Assembly: GCF_000426545.1 (NCBI RefSeq)
Contig: NZ_AUFO01000033.1
Span: 1-62,830, forward strand
Origin: Paenibacillus massiliensis subsp. panacisoli DSM 21345
GTDB lineage: Bacteria; Bacillota; Bacilli; Paenibacillales; Paenibacillaceae
Reading direction: 5' to 3'
Length of the DNA stretch: 62,830 nucleotides
The position numbers were made by a program, and so were the translations under genes. Each line of letters starts with the position of its first letter. Within the stretch, counting starts at the first letter, position 1. This document shows, in pieces, positions 54,791 through 62,830 of the stretch. Under the pieces are notes generated by a model, which was given only the letters and a program-made list of their open reading frames with translations, made no database searches and was not told the origin of the DNA.

Positions 54791-56089
54791 ATGACATCCC
54801 AATCCAAGCTACTCCACAAGACCATCGGAATGCCGCAGGCGATCGCCCTGTATATCAGTGCGGTGCTAGGCTCCGGCATCCTGCTCGTACCGGGGCTGGC
54901 CGCCGAGGTGGCTGGTCCTGCCTCATTGGCAGCCTGGGGGCTGATGATTGTACTGATTCTACCGATGGCTCTCAGTATGGGGCTGCTTTCCGCCAAATAC
55001 CCCAATGCCGGGGGCGTATCCCATTATGTAACGCTAGCTTTCGGTGAACGGGCTGGGGCATTGATCGGCTGGTTCTTCCTGATGTCCGTACCGATTGGCG
55101 CACCTGTAGCCGCCTTGACTGGTGCTGGCTATCTGACCTCCGCCCTCGGGCTTGGCGAGACAGCGCGTATCATCATTGCCGCTATCACCATCGTGGTCGC
55201 GCTGCTGATCAACTGGATCGGCATGAAGCTCGCCGGACGCATCCAGGTGGCCGTCGTCCTGTCTATTACAGCCGTACTGCTGTTCACCTTCATAGCAGCG
55301 ATTCCCTACATGTCCGTGGAGCATCTGACCCCCTTCGCGCCGCATGGCTGGACCAGTGTCGGTCAGGCTGGAGCGCTGCTGTTCTGGTGCTTCATCGGCT
55401 GGGAGGCTGTGTCCCATCTGTCTGAGGAATTCAAGGACCCGCAACGCGCCGCCATTCGCGGAGTGACCATCGCCGCGCTGCTCGTAGGTGTCCTGTATTT
55501 CATGACAGCACTGGCTACAGTAGCTACTAATAGCTATATTATTGCAGGCTCAGATGCATCCCTGATCTGGATCATCAGCCAGCCGCTTGGCATTTACGGA
55601 GCTGTGCTGACCGGGGCTACAGGCTTGTTCATCTGCATGGCTACGATCATTGCCTACGTCGGCGCGTCCTCCAGAGTCGCCTATGCCCTGGCCAGACAAG
55701 GAGCAGCCCCTCGCTGGATGGGCAAGCTGTCCAGCAAGTATCTTACACCAATAGGAGCGTTGGGGTTCCTAAGCCTCTGCTTCATCCTTGTCCTGTTCCT
55801 GTATGGCAGTGGGCTCGTATCGCTAACAACCCTCATCCAGCTACCGAATGCCTCCTTTATCCTGACCTATCTGGGTGGCTGTGCTGCAGGGGTGCGTCTC
55901 CTGAAGGGCAATCGCTTCGGCCAATGGATTAGCGGTATCTCCTTCGTAGCCACAGCTGTCGTGTTCCCTTTCACAGGCTGGGCGATGCTGTACCCGGGAG
56001 TCGTGCTGCTGGTGTTCGCACTTATTCGCTGGCTGCGGGCACGAAAATCCATCATTGTTGATGAAAAAGGTGCACAGACCCGAGCGTAG
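54791..56089 (+). CDS. yjeH: APC-family amino-acid transporter, YjeH type
   Basis: The 432-residue membrane protein has about twelve helices. Strong resemblance to E. coli YjeH, a methionine/branched-chain amino-acid exporter, shows in LYISAVLGSGILLVPGLAAE, YPNAGGVSHYVTLAFGERAG and LFWCFIGWEAVSHLSEEFKD. The start is the ATG at 54791, nine bases after AGAGAGGA. It is divergent from the LysR gene. Confidence 0.85.
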   Translation: MTSQSKLLHKTIGMPQAIALYISAVLGSGILLVPGLAAEVAGPASLAAWGLMIVLILPMALSMGLLSAKYPNAGGVSHYVTLAFGERAGALIGWFFLMSVPIGAPVAALTGAGYLTSALGLGETARIIIAAITIVVALLINWIGMKLAGRIQVAVVLSITAVLLFTFIAAIPYMSVEHLTPFAPHGWTSVGQAGALLFWCFIGWEAVSHLSEEFKDPQRAAIRGVTIAALLVGVLYFMTALATVATNSYIIAGSDASLIWIISQPLGIYGAVLTGATGLFICMATIIAYVGASSRVAYALARQGAAPRWMGKLSSKYLTPIGALGFLSLCFILVLFLYGSGLVSLTTLIQLPNASFILTYLGGCAAGVRLLKGNRFGQWISGISFVATAVVFPFTGWAMLYPGVVLLVFALIRWLRARKSIIVDEKGAQTRA

Positions 56090-56131
56090 CCGAGTAACGG
56101 AGCGGAAGATAGATAGCGGGTGGAATGATGA

Positions 56132-56313
56132 GGTGCGAATGCCAAGCTCACATGATTTTCCCGGAGGATTCGCACCTCAGATTTTGTCGAATCGAAGTCG
56201 AATGTGAATAAAATGTGAATAAGATCTATTTTTAAAGCCGGGGAAGATTTCCATTTGAACGGATGTACGGTAAAATAGGAGCTGGATGAAGCGTATTTAC
56301 GATGTTTTCCGCT
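56132..56313 (+). promoter_or_regulatory. CRISPR leader, array 1
   Basis: This 182-bp AT-rich leader is repeated, with the same length, at 62617-62798. Its first ~95 bases and last ~45 bases are nearly identical to the other copy, while the middle differs. It opens with a hairpin (AGGTGCGAAT ... ATTCGCACCT) and ends with ACGATGTTTTCCGCT directly before the first repeat. The hairpin may also terminate the yjeH transcript. Confidence 0.85.
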
Positions 56314-56800
56314 GTCGCACTCTACTTGAGTGCGTGGATTGAAATTGTGTCCACGAAAACAGAGAATACCTGATCTGCGTCGCACTCTATATGAGTGCGT
56401 GGATTGAAATCAATGTGATGAGGGAGGTACACAACCGTGAATGTAGGTCGCACTCTATATGAGTGCGTGGATTGAAATCTGAGCACACGCATGGTACCTA
56501 ACCTGATTGTGGTCGCACTCTATATGAGTGCGTGGATTGAAATCTTGATGACCCGTTTTTCCAGGTCTTCACTGTCAAGTCGCACTCTATATGAGTGCGT
56601 GGATTGAAATACGTTGACAGAGGTAATGATTGCACAGTCCTCCTAGTCGCACTCTATATGAGTGCGTGGATTGAAATCCTAACCCATTAGCAGCTTCTTC
56701 CGCTTGTGCCTTGTCGCACTCTATATGAGTGCGTGGATTGAAATAGGCAAAGTAATACGAAGCGGCATAGATGCTCCGAGTCGCACTCTACTTGTGTGCC
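56314..56800 (+). CRISPR. Type I-C CRISPR array, eight repeats and seven spacers
   Basis: The 32-bp repeats start GTCGCACTCTATATGAG and end TGCGTGGATTGAAAT, the Bacillus type I-C pattern. They begin at 56314, 56379, 56447, 56512, 56579, 56646, 56713 and 56780, with spacers of 33-36 bp. The leader-proximal repeat has CTACTTGAG in place of CTATATGAG. The last repeat is degenerate and breaks off after ~21 bases, marking the trailer. Spacers show no match I can see within the window. Confidence 0.97.
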
Positions 56801-56837
56801 CATTTTCCAAACCTTCTTTACCAGATCTTAAACAAAC

Positions 56838-56896
56838 GAAAAAAATCACAAAAGAACTCCCTTAGCCACCAACAAATGGCTAGCTCGGAGTCCTTT
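56838..56896 (-). terminator. Terminator of the receptor-peptide transcript
   Basis: On the minus strand AAAGGACTCCGAGCTAGCCA pairs with TGGCTAAGGGAGTTCTTT, followed by TTTTTTT a few bases on. It faces the trailer of the CRISPR array. Confidence 0.75.
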
Positions 56897-56965
56897 ATGT
56901 AATTTTCATATTTCCTTATAAGGTCTTATATCTATTTCAGCTTTATAGTTATTACGTTACAAAAT

Positions 56966-57085
56966 TCAAGCTCCACCAATGGGATCGTATAACGGGGTAA
57001 TCTGATGAACATTCGTCTGCGTCGGGGTAGCCCCCAAAAACAAAAAACTACTCGCCAAGATTAACAGCACCATTTTTTTCAACAC
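56966..57085 (-). CDS. Secreted signalling propeptide (Phr/AloP-like), overlapping the receptor gene
   Basis: This 39-codon frame starts at GTG 57085 (MLKKMVLLILASSF...), ten bases after AAAGGTG, and overlaps the last 38 bases of the receptor gene in a different frame. The product has a lysine-charged N-terminus, a hydrophobic export core (MVLLILASSFLFLGA) and a polar C-terminus ending NVHQITPLYDPIGGA. It closely resembles pro-Phr and Alo propeptides, which are exported, trimmed to a short C-terminal peptide, re-imported and bound by the adjacent TPR receptor. The mature sequence is unknown. An ATG at 57073 is an alternative start. A terminator follows at 56896-56838. Confidence 0.72.
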   Translation of the reverse strand: MLKKMVLLILASSFLFLGATPTQTNVHQITPLYDPIGGA

Positions 57086-58466
57086 GATCTAACCACACCT
57101 TTCCAACAAATTTTGAATACTCCTCTTGCACTTCACGACCTACATAAGAGCGGAAATGCTCAAACATACCTATACTGTTCAAATAACAAGTCTCATTTCG
57201 CATGATATGATAGCTTTTCATTGAGACCATTAAATGTTTAAAGCCCTCATCATATACAGCTCGATGTAAAAAATAATAAGCTAGCTCATAGCTCAAACGT
57301 GCGTGCTGCTCAGGTATGACTTGCTTGGAATACAGATCTTCAGATGGCTGCTGCACAAAAGAATCAAGGAACTTTTTACAACGATTAAGTATACCATCTG
57401 CATCTAGATGATACTTATTTACGGCGAGCATCAGGTTCAAAAGTCTAGTAATCATTCCTTGATCAGCTTCATCAATGGACCTAGCAATGTATTCAACATA
57501 GTTGTTATACACACTTAAATCTCCAGATAGAAGCTTATATACGTAAGTATTACCTTCTGCCCAATTCCGAAATAGTCTTAACCAATGTTGGCTATCCTCA
57601 TCCTTTTCCAAAACCCATTCTAAATTAGAATAGGCGTAGGTATGTTGTAGAGCCCCCTCATAATCACCTTTTACTTCACAGGAGCCTGAGCAAAGCAAAT
57701 CAGCATAAGCAACATACAAGAACAAAGGACGACTTAGTAAGATAGTTGGCTCATCCTGTCTTCGGTTCGCTTGCTGGTGTTTTATCGAATACTGGATTTT
57801 TGCTTTCTCCTTCATTTTATTCGCTACTTCTTCCACCTTATCCCATTCACGCAAAGATCGGTAAACGTTGGCCAAATCCTTTAATGCATCAAGCTGCTCT
57901 ATCTCATTCAGACGCTCAACAAAAACTTCAAATAATATAGCTGTCCTGAAATTGATCGCCGGATCATCACCAATTCTAATCTTGAACAGCCTGTACTGGC
58001 ACACTGCAAGTCGTTCAGAATGCTGGTGTTTCTCGCTAAAAGCGACATTTTCATACAGAATCTTCGCTGCGGCATAATGCTCTTGCGCAAAAAACTCCTC
58101 TGCCAACTCAAACACTAGACCTGCATAGTAGGTTACATTCTCCATGAGCACATTTGCCACTTGGGCTATACAGTCCAATCGGTTCAGTTCCATACAGCGC
58201 TGTAGGAATGCCTTGGCTCTGCGCCAATCCACGGATGCCTCCAGCAAGGATTCTTGTATATATCGACTGTAAAAATAATCCTCTGGCTTCTCCATAGCCC
58301 TCGTAACACAATCCAACTGATGTACAGACATTGTGCGGTTGCTCATCAGCATCCCACTGATCGTCCCTGCATTCAGCCCTGCTATTGAAGCAAATTGACT
58401 CATGTTCAGGCTAAGCTTGTGTAAATAATCCTGAATTTCTGTCCGAATCGTAGGTGTGATTTGCAT
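57048..58466 (-). CDS. HTH-TPR peptide-responsive regulator (RRNPP / AloR-like)
   Basis: The 472-residue cytosolic regulator has an N-terminal XRE-type HTH (residues ~8-60; MSQFASIAGLNAGTISGMLM, then SNRTMSVHQL) and tetratricopeptide-like helices to the end. This is the plan of PlcR, NprR, AimR and the Paenibacillus AloR receptors. Expected role: binds DNA and switches when a re-imported peptide occupies the TPR groove. I choose the ATG at 58466 (MQITPTIRTEIQ), with GGGTGG upstream; the longer frame to 58538 includes untranslated leader. Its 3' end overlaps the propeptide gene. A paralogous C-terminal half is encoded at 2022-2843. Confidence 0.85.
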   Translation of the reverse strand: MQITPTIRTEIQDYLHKLSLNMSQFASIAGLNAGTISGMLMSNRTMSVHQLDCVTRAMEKPEDYFYSRYIQESLLEASVDWRRAKAFLQRCMELNRLDCIAQVANVLMENVTYYAGLVFELAEEFFAQEHYAAAKILYENVAFSEKHQHSERLAVCQYRLFKIRIGDDPAINFRTAILFEVFVERLNEIEQLDALKDLANVYRSLREWDKVEEVANKMKEKAKIQYSIKHQQANRRQDEPTILLSRPLFLYVAYADLLCSGSCEVKGDYEGALQHTYAYSNLEWVLEKDEDSQHWLRLFRNWAEGNTYVYKLLSGDLSVYNNYVEYIARSIDEADQGMITRLLNLMLAVNKYHLDADGILNRCKKFLDSFVQQPSEDLYSKQVIPEQHARLSYELAYYFLHRAVYDEGFKHLMVSMKSYHIMRNETCYLNSIGMFEHFRSYVGREVQEEYSKFVGKVWLDRVEKNGAVNLGE

Positions 58467-58556
58467 CAAAAACCACCCTTTCAACGTCAACTCGAAACGA
58501 ATAGTGCTAATTATGATATTTCGCAATATGTACTTCACTCTTGCTTAACTATTCAT

Positions 58557-58585
58557 ATTATACCAAGTTATGGAACTATTGTATA
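58557..58585 (-). promoter_or_regulatory. Promoter of the receptor-peptide operon
   Basis: On the minus strand TATACA (58580-58585) and TATAAT (58557-58562) are 17 bases apart, about 90 bases before the receptor ATG. GAATAGT (near 58500) and ACTATTC (near 58550) form an inverted repeat flanking the leader and might be an operator. The stretch 58586-58860 is AT-rich, and I see no gene in it. Confidence 0.6.
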
Positions 58586-58868
58586 CCCCAAAATGACTTA
58601 TTTAAGTAATTTTGTTGTTTTTAAGTATCTTTTTTTTCACAAATACATCTCACATTATCCACAAAATGATGGTCACAATCAACGAGATTGCCACCATACA
58701 GATAGACACAATATGCCTTCTTGTACCTCTAATGTATTTCCATCAAAAAAAGTGCGAATCCCGAATAGCCCCATAAGTAACAGGCCGAAGTGGATAAGTC
58801 ACCAATTCCACCGAACAAAGGTCATAAATCAGTTACGGCACCGCGACAGGTCAACGGGAGCGGGAATA

Positions 58869-59242
58869 GTGAAAGAGTATCTAGAGACCGTTCGGCAATT
58901 TCTGCAAATTGGATTCGTACAGAGGGAAGCCAGTTACACAGGCAAGTGAGTATTCAATCAACCAATTCGATCAGCAAGCAGACTGAAAGTGTCGCTATAT
59001 ACAATGTGAGCAAGGAAGCTGAGCTCACCCGCAAGGACGCAATGCTGACAATGGTAATGGAACGACTATCATCCATTCAACGCGAAGTTATAGAGCGGAG
59101 CTTCTTGGATCATGAAGGTGAGTTCGATGACATCATCGCCGGGGAAATGCACATGAGCGACCGCCGATTGCGTGAAATAAAGCAGGCCGCTCTTGATATG
59201 CTGTTCGGGTATAAAGATGATGCGACCAGCTCCGTCGTGTAA
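58869..59242 (+). pseudogene. ArpU-family phage regulator, frameshifted
   Basis: A GTG at 58869 (after GGGAG) opens VKEYLETVRQFLQIGFVQRE and stops at 58947-58949. The continuation is in another frame from 58946, reading STNSISKQTESVAIYNVS, LSSIQREVIERSFLD and MSDRRLREIKQAALDMLFGY, the ArpU/late-phage-regulator (sigma region 4-like) pattern. The two parts overlap as GTGA. A single-base change would restore one gene of about 125 codons. It is either a phage relic or two coupled frames. Confidence 0.6.
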
Positions 59243-59460
59243 AAAGGGGTTCCGGTTTTTGCCGGAATCTTGCCGCTTAGTTGCCGTTCGTTGGACTTTA
59301 GGCATGTTATATTTGTAATGTGGAAATCGAGCGAGAATGAAACGCACAGCTGCACAAGGCAGCACATGACTGGGGCGTTCCTCTTCTCGCCTTTTCTTGT
59401 GCGCATCAAAAAGGAATAACTGACACAGAATTTCTAGACTTGCTCTATGATTGTTCTACT

Positions 59461-59488
59461 TTGCATAAAAAGGAAAATTATATATAAT
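59461..59488 (+). promoter_or_regulatory. Sigma-A promoter of the small secreted protein
   Basis: TTGCAT (59461-59466) and TATAAT (59483-59488) are spaced by 16 bases, about 90 bp upstream of the ATG. The gap 59243-59578 also has a short GGTTCCGG/CCGGAATC hairpin after the ArpU-like gene, a possible terminator. Confidence 0.65.
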
Positions 59489-59578
59489 CATTACAGCGTT
59501 GTAATAAATAAAAAAGGAAAATATTGTATTATGACATCGGTACAAATATTTACATATTTTATAAGGAGGAAGAATTAA

Positions 59579-60076
59579 ATGATGAGAAAGAAAAGAATGT
59601 GTGCATCTGCATTATTGGTGGCAATGATTTCTCTTACTACAGTGGTGCCAGCTTCTGCAGCCGAGTCAGTGACGTCTCATTCCGCTCAAACATCTGTAGG
59701 ATCTGTAACACAAGAAGCATCAACTATTAAAACAAGAATAATTGACGAGCAAGTGATTTTTCCTATGGACGATTCGCCTATCAGAAGTGCTGTACACCGC
59801 GGATACGCCGCCTACACTGGTAAGTTTACATTGAGCCCCAATAATGGAAAACACATGAATATTTATGTGAAAAACAGTAGTTCTTCACCGGTGTATGTAG
59901 TGATCAGCCGAAATGGAACTGAGATCCACTCTGATTATCAGTTAGGTGCTGGGAGCCAAAAAACATTCTATTTTGAGGAACTTGTTGCTTCTGGTTTAAG
60001 TGGAGATTGGGAAGTGTACATCTACAACAGAACTGGTGCTCAATATGATCTGAACATAAATGCGCGACAATTCTAA
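59579..60076 (+). CDS. Small secreted protein of unknown function
   Basis: The 165-residue protein has a signal peptide (KKRMCASALLVAMISLTTVV, cleavage after ASA near residue 27), a Ser/Thr/Gln-rich stretch and a beta-rich C-terminal domain (FTLSPNNGKHMNIYVKNSSS, SGDWEVYIYNRTGAQYDLNI). No enzyme motif is seen. AGGAGG is nine bases before the ATG. It is separated from neighbours and may be cargo of the island. Confidence 0.8.
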   Translation: MMRKKRMCASALLVAMISLTTVVPASAAESVTSHSAQTSVGSVTQEASTIKTRIIDEQVIFPMDDSPIRSAVHRGYAAYTGKFTLSPNNGKHMNIYVKNSSSSPVYVVISRNGTEIHSDYQLGAGSQKTFYFEELVASGLSGDWEVYIYNRTGAQYDLNINARQF

Positions 60077-60479
60077 AAAGATTTAATATAACCTGCTTTT
60101 AAAGTGAAATAGTGAGCAAATCAGAGGAAACGGTGTGTTGATTCGACGTGATCGATCTTCACCCGTTTTCACTTCCTTGACCCTGATTTTACATAATCAG
60201 TAAAATGGTCTTGTTCTTCCTCTCTTGTTACTAAGTGCATATGCTTTTAAAGCAAAGAGCGCAGCGTTTTTGCAGCGGACCACACGGACGCCAGATCTTA
60301 ATAAGTGTTATAGTAGCAGCAGAAATCGTTATTTTTTATGCCAGAAACGTAATTCAACCAGCCAAAGTCGTTCCTTCACTGGACGGCTTTTTTATTGCTC
60401 AAGGAGAGTGATTTCATGAAGCTCATAAAGTGGCTCATTAATATAACAGTAGCCAGATCTCCAGTTCGAAATAGGGGTG
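60077..60479. other. Gene-free stretch
   Basis: I see no gene here. AAGTCGTTCC ... GGACGGCTTTTTT (about 60367-60396) is an imperfect terminator-like hairpin. The right part is the left flank of the IS3 relic and carries no CRISPR sequence. Confidence 0.5.
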
Positions 60480-60561
60480 TGGATTCGGCTACACTTAGTT
60501 GGACAGAAAAAATAAAGGCTTGTAGAATACAACCTATCACATGAAGGAGCACAACTCTACA

Positions 60562-60846
60562 ATGCCAAAACAACAACGACGTACGTTTACTGCAGAATTC
60601 AAGAAGCAAATGATTCAGCTCTATGAAAACGGGAAATCCAGAGCAGCGATTGTGGAGGAATATGGCCTCACGGCTTCTGCTTTAGACCGCTGGATCAAGC
60701 AAACTCAGACAACGGGCTCCTTCAAAGAGAAGGACAATCGCTCCTCCGAAGACAACGAGCTCATCACCTTACGAAAGGAGAACCAGCGGCTGATAATGGA
60801 GGTAGATATTTTAAAGCAAGCCGCGCTGAACATGGGACGAAAGTAG
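60562..60846 (+). CDS. IS3-family transposase OrfA
   Basis: The 94-residue DNA-binding subunit has an HTH (RTFTAEFKKQMIQLYENGKS ... YGLTASALDRWIKQTQ) and a C-terminal leucine-zipper-like helix (ENQRLIMEVDILKQAALNMG). I choose the ATG at 60562, preceded by AAGGAG; an in-frame ATG lies 21 bases upstream. OrfB behind it is broken, so the element cannot move on its own. Confidence 0.85.
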   Translation: MPKQQRRTFTAEFKKQMIQLYENGKSRAAIVEEYGLTASALDRWIKQTQTTGSFKEKDNRSSEDNELITLRKENQRLIMEVDILKQAALNMGRK

Positions 60847-61663
60847 CTATCATCCAGAATAACCGTGATAAATACTCGGTATCAGCAATGTGTGACGTCC
60901 TGAAAAGAAGAACCTTTTACTATGAAGCGCAAGAACCATCGAATGAAGATGAGATCACTTGAGCTATTAAGGAGATCTTTCATAAAATCGAAAAACTACG
61001 GTACACGCAAGATCAAAGTCTAGCTCCAAGAACAAGGCTTTGTCGTGTCCAGACGTCGAATTGGCCGATCATGAAAGAGCAGGGGCTGGTTTCCACCTAT
61101 ACAATCGCTCCGATAAGCCCCACAAAACAGCCTGCAATGAAGCAGAGACGGCAAATGTCCTGGCACGTAAATTTGAGCAGACGGAAGAGAGGCGCTTCGT
61201 TGTTAGCGATCTAACGTATTTTAAGGGTTCAGAATCGGTGGCATTACATTTACGTGCTGATCGACTTATTCAATCGAGAAATCATTGGTCGTAGTGCTGG
61301 TCCAAATAAGGACACTGCTCTGATTTCCCGCGCCTTTGCTACCGTACAGGGGGATCTGCGTCAAATATAGTGGTTTCATACAGACCGTGGCAGTGAGTAT
61401 AAAAACGTAAAGATGAACGAGCTCTTTGAAACCGTCGCTCGCTTAGCATGAATGGCTGTCCCTACGACAATGCGGTGGCTGAAGCCACCTATAAAGTCAT
61501 GAAAACAAAGTTTATTAACCAGATGAGCTTCCAAAACCTTCGTCATCTCGAAATAGAATTATGCGATTACGTAAACTGGTTTAACAAGCATCGAGTTCAC
61601 GGAACACTGGGATACATGACACCTGTTCAGTACCGCAAAGAAGCCCTTAAAAAAGCTGTTTGA
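60841..61663 (+). pseudogene. IS3-family transposase OrfB, degenerate
   Basis: Fragments in shifting frames spell the HTH_21/rve transposase: KYSVSAMCDVLKRRTFYYEA, IGRIMKEQGLVSTY, WHYIYVLIDLFNREIIGRSA, FHTDRGSEYKN and NGCPYDNAVAEATYKVMKTK. At least four in-frame stops or frameshifts interrupt it. Confidence 0.85.
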
Positions 61664-61682
61664 TTTACTGCTGACAATCCAT

Positions 61683-61780
61683 GTCGCACTCTCTATGAGT
61701 ACGTGGATTGAAATAGGTCCGTCTCGCCCTGATTTACGGAAGGCAATTGGTCGTACTCTCCATAAGTGCGATGATTAAAT
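61683..61780 (+). CRISPR. Orphan two-repeat CRISPR relic (type I-C)
   Basis: A repeat at 61683-61714 (two mismatches to the main repeat) is followed by a 35-bp spacer (61715-61749) and a degenerate, 1-bp-shorter repeat (61750-61780; GTCGTACTCTCCATAAGTGC...). A degenerate last repeat is typical of an array trailer. No leader lies to the left, where the IS3 relic ends one base away. Confidence 0.85.
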
Positions 61781-61886
61781 AACATTTTGTAATACATCGT
61801 CTCAACAAAGTTTCGATCTTCAATTGTAAAACAATAAGTTATGGATACTGCTGTTAGACACATCTTTCCAGAGAGGATTGTTGCAA

Positions 61887-62057
61887 TTGAAAAACTTTAT
61901 TATAAATATAATCCTTACATTTTTCACCGCGCTCTTCGCCATGTATATACTTTCTGGAAAAGTAGGGGGAGATGGTTTAATCGTTAGCTTTATAAGCGCA
62001 GGAGTAATAGCACTAGGTTATTGGGTTGTGTATTTAATAAAGAAGATGCGTAAATGA
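61887..62057 (+). CDS. Small membrane protein, two helices
   Basis: The frame encodes 56 residues with two membrane helices (FIINIILTFFTALFAMYIL and GLIVSFISAGVIALGYWVV) and a KKMRK tail. The start is the TTG at 61887, ten bases after AGAGAGG; a TTG six bases earlier is too close to that site. Function unknown. A location in a defence/mobile island makes a toxin- or holin-like role possible but unsupported. Confidence 0.55.
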   Translation: MKNFIINIILTFFTALFAMYILSGKVGGDGLIVSFISAGVIALGYWVVYLIKKMRK

Positions 62058-62616
62058 AGCCACTGACTCGATTCCTAATTCTACATGCACTTAATTCCTA
62101 TTGTTCGGTGTATATTGCATGCTGTCAAAAAAATTTTGAACATCCCAACGAAAAGACTAAGGAATTCTCGGTCTGATGAGGCTGGATTCGGATATATGAT
62201 GGATGCTATGTTCATCCAACCAATTACCTAAACGCTTCAGTTACTCAGATATCGATCAACGGGTCTTCGTTCTCCTAATCGTTTCTCCAGTTCGTGTATG
62301 CGAGCGTTAGCTCCTAAAAATCCCCTGATGCCGTTCCTCCCCCCTCTTTGGTAAGTTTACTACTGTATTCCAACACCCTTTGCAACGTCAGTGAATTGGC
62401 TCTCAATCAAACTCGCAAGAATAACTATCATTTCTTTTGTTGACTCATCTCCACCAATCCAATCGTGAAGCCACTTCACTGCTAAAACTCTACCTAACTC
62501 CTTTTTACACTGGAATCTATGTATACCCGTTTTCGTTGCTAGCAGAATGCCGAGATTTGGCATAAAGTCACGTTTACATTCCCTTGAATTCCGACACCTG
62601 CTGAATAGAATAGGTT
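62058..62616. other. Stretch with only weak coding fragments
   Basis: Apart from the doubtful frame at 62360-62563, a minus-strand fragment near 62255-62330 reads LGANARIHELEKRLGERRPV, which looks like the tail of a decayed gene. I see no promoter or RNA. Confidence 0.35.
62360..62563 (-). CDS. Doubtful small hypothetical protein
   Basis: The 67-residue frame (KKELGRVLAVKWLHDWIGGD ... LIESQFTDVAKGVGIQ) has a protein-like composition but no convincing ribosome site. It may be a fragment of a larger lost gene. I do not recognise it. Confidence 0.3.
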   Translation of the reverse strand: MPNLGILLATKTGIHRFQCKKELGRVLAVKWLHDWIGGDESTKEMIVILASLIESQFTDVAKGVGIQ

Positions 62617-62798
62617 GGTGCGAATGCCAAGCTCACATGATTTTCCCGGGGGATTCGCACCTCAGATTTTGTCGAATCGAAGTCGAATGTGAATAAAATG
62701 TGAACAAGAGTCGTTTCCAAGATAAATGCCCTCTTCCATTTTGACGGATATACGGTAAAATAGGTGCTGGATACAGCGTTTATACGATGTTTTCCGCT
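62617..62798 (+). promoter_or_regulatory. CRISPR leader, array 2
   Basis: A second copy of the 182-bp leader found at 56132-56313, with the same hairpin and the same ACGATGTTTTCCGCT junction. The central part (about 62703-62745) differs. Confidence 0.85.
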
Positions 62799-62830
62799 GT
62801 CGCACTCTACTTGAGTGCGTGGATTGAAAT
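62799..62830 (+). CRISPR. First repeat of a second CRISPR array, cut by the window edge
   Basis: A complete 32-bp repeat of the leader-proximal variant (GTCGCACTCTACTTGAG...) ends exactly at the window's last base. The array presumably continues to the right, where cas genes may lie. Confidence 0.9.

Larger units (their letters stand above)
60480..61681 (+). mobile_element. Decayed IS3-family element
   Basis: Ends TGGATTCGGC (60480) and, reversed, TGGATTGTCAGC (ending at 61681) resemble IS3 inverted repeats. They enclose an intact orfA and an orfB with several stop codons and frameshifts. The right end lies one base from a CRISPR repeat. Confidence 0.8.

Noticed and set aside
56800..62616. 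cas genes expected next to a type I-C array
   Set aside because: No Cas3, Cas5, Cas8c, Cas7, Cas4, Cas1 or Cas2 motifs occur in any frame between the arrays; they may lie beyond the right edge.

Overview
The window looks like a chromosomal segment of a Paenibacillus-type, spore-forming Firmicute. The reasons are a surface protein ending in three SLH domains, Bacillus-type sigma-A promoters and GGAGG ribosome sites, a LicT/RAT beta-glucoside operon, an IS1182 element, a type I-C CRISPR repeat, and an HTH-TPR receptor/propeptide pair of the RRNPP type (closest, from memory, to the Alo systems of Paenibacillus polymyxa). Species cannot be fixed from the sequence alone.

Layout. 1-3.6 kb: intact IS1182, a TPR protein that looks like a receptor lacking its HTH, and a lipoprotein. 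3.7-9.3 kb: a 1868-residue secreted nuclease/5'-nucleotidase fusion with SLH anchors; a predicted Pho box and a candidate structured RNA lie upstream. 9.8-16.3 kb: a GNAT enzyme and the licT-bglP-bglH-kdgT operon, with two RAT/terminator switches. 16.5-22.1 kb: a five-gene Nik/Opp-type ABC importer under a cobalamin riboswitch. 23.2-30.4 kb and 32.1-40.1 kb: two parallel clusters, each combining a ferric/AfuABC-type importer with HAD phosphatases plus a PHP or metallo-beta-lactamase hydrolase and a regulator (RpiR-SIS or SorC). They most likely import and dephosphorylate phosphorylated sugars or phosphoesters. 41-47 kb: a deletion-derived IS1182 relic, the XpaC/VWA/TelA module and a DUF1963-like protein. 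47-51 kb: two secreted proteins. 51-52 kb: a c-di-AMP (ydaO/yuaA) riboswitch in front of an unrecognised Rossmann-like protein. 52.5-56 kb: an aldolase, a LysR regulator and a YjeH-type exporter.

56.1-62.8 kb is an accessory island bounded by two copies of the same CRISPR leader. It holds an eight-repeat I-C array, a receptor gene whose 3' end overlaps a hidden 39-codon secreted-peptide gene (56966-57085, minus), a frameshifted ArpU-like phage regulator, a small secreted protein, a decayed IS3 element abutting an orphan two-repeat CRISPR relic, and the leader plus first repeat of a second array at the window edge. No cas genes are in the window.

The most interesting item is the receptor/propeptide pair beside the CRISPR array. 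Next are the c-di-AMP riboswitch gene, the paired phospho-compound import clusters and the duplicated CRISPR leader.
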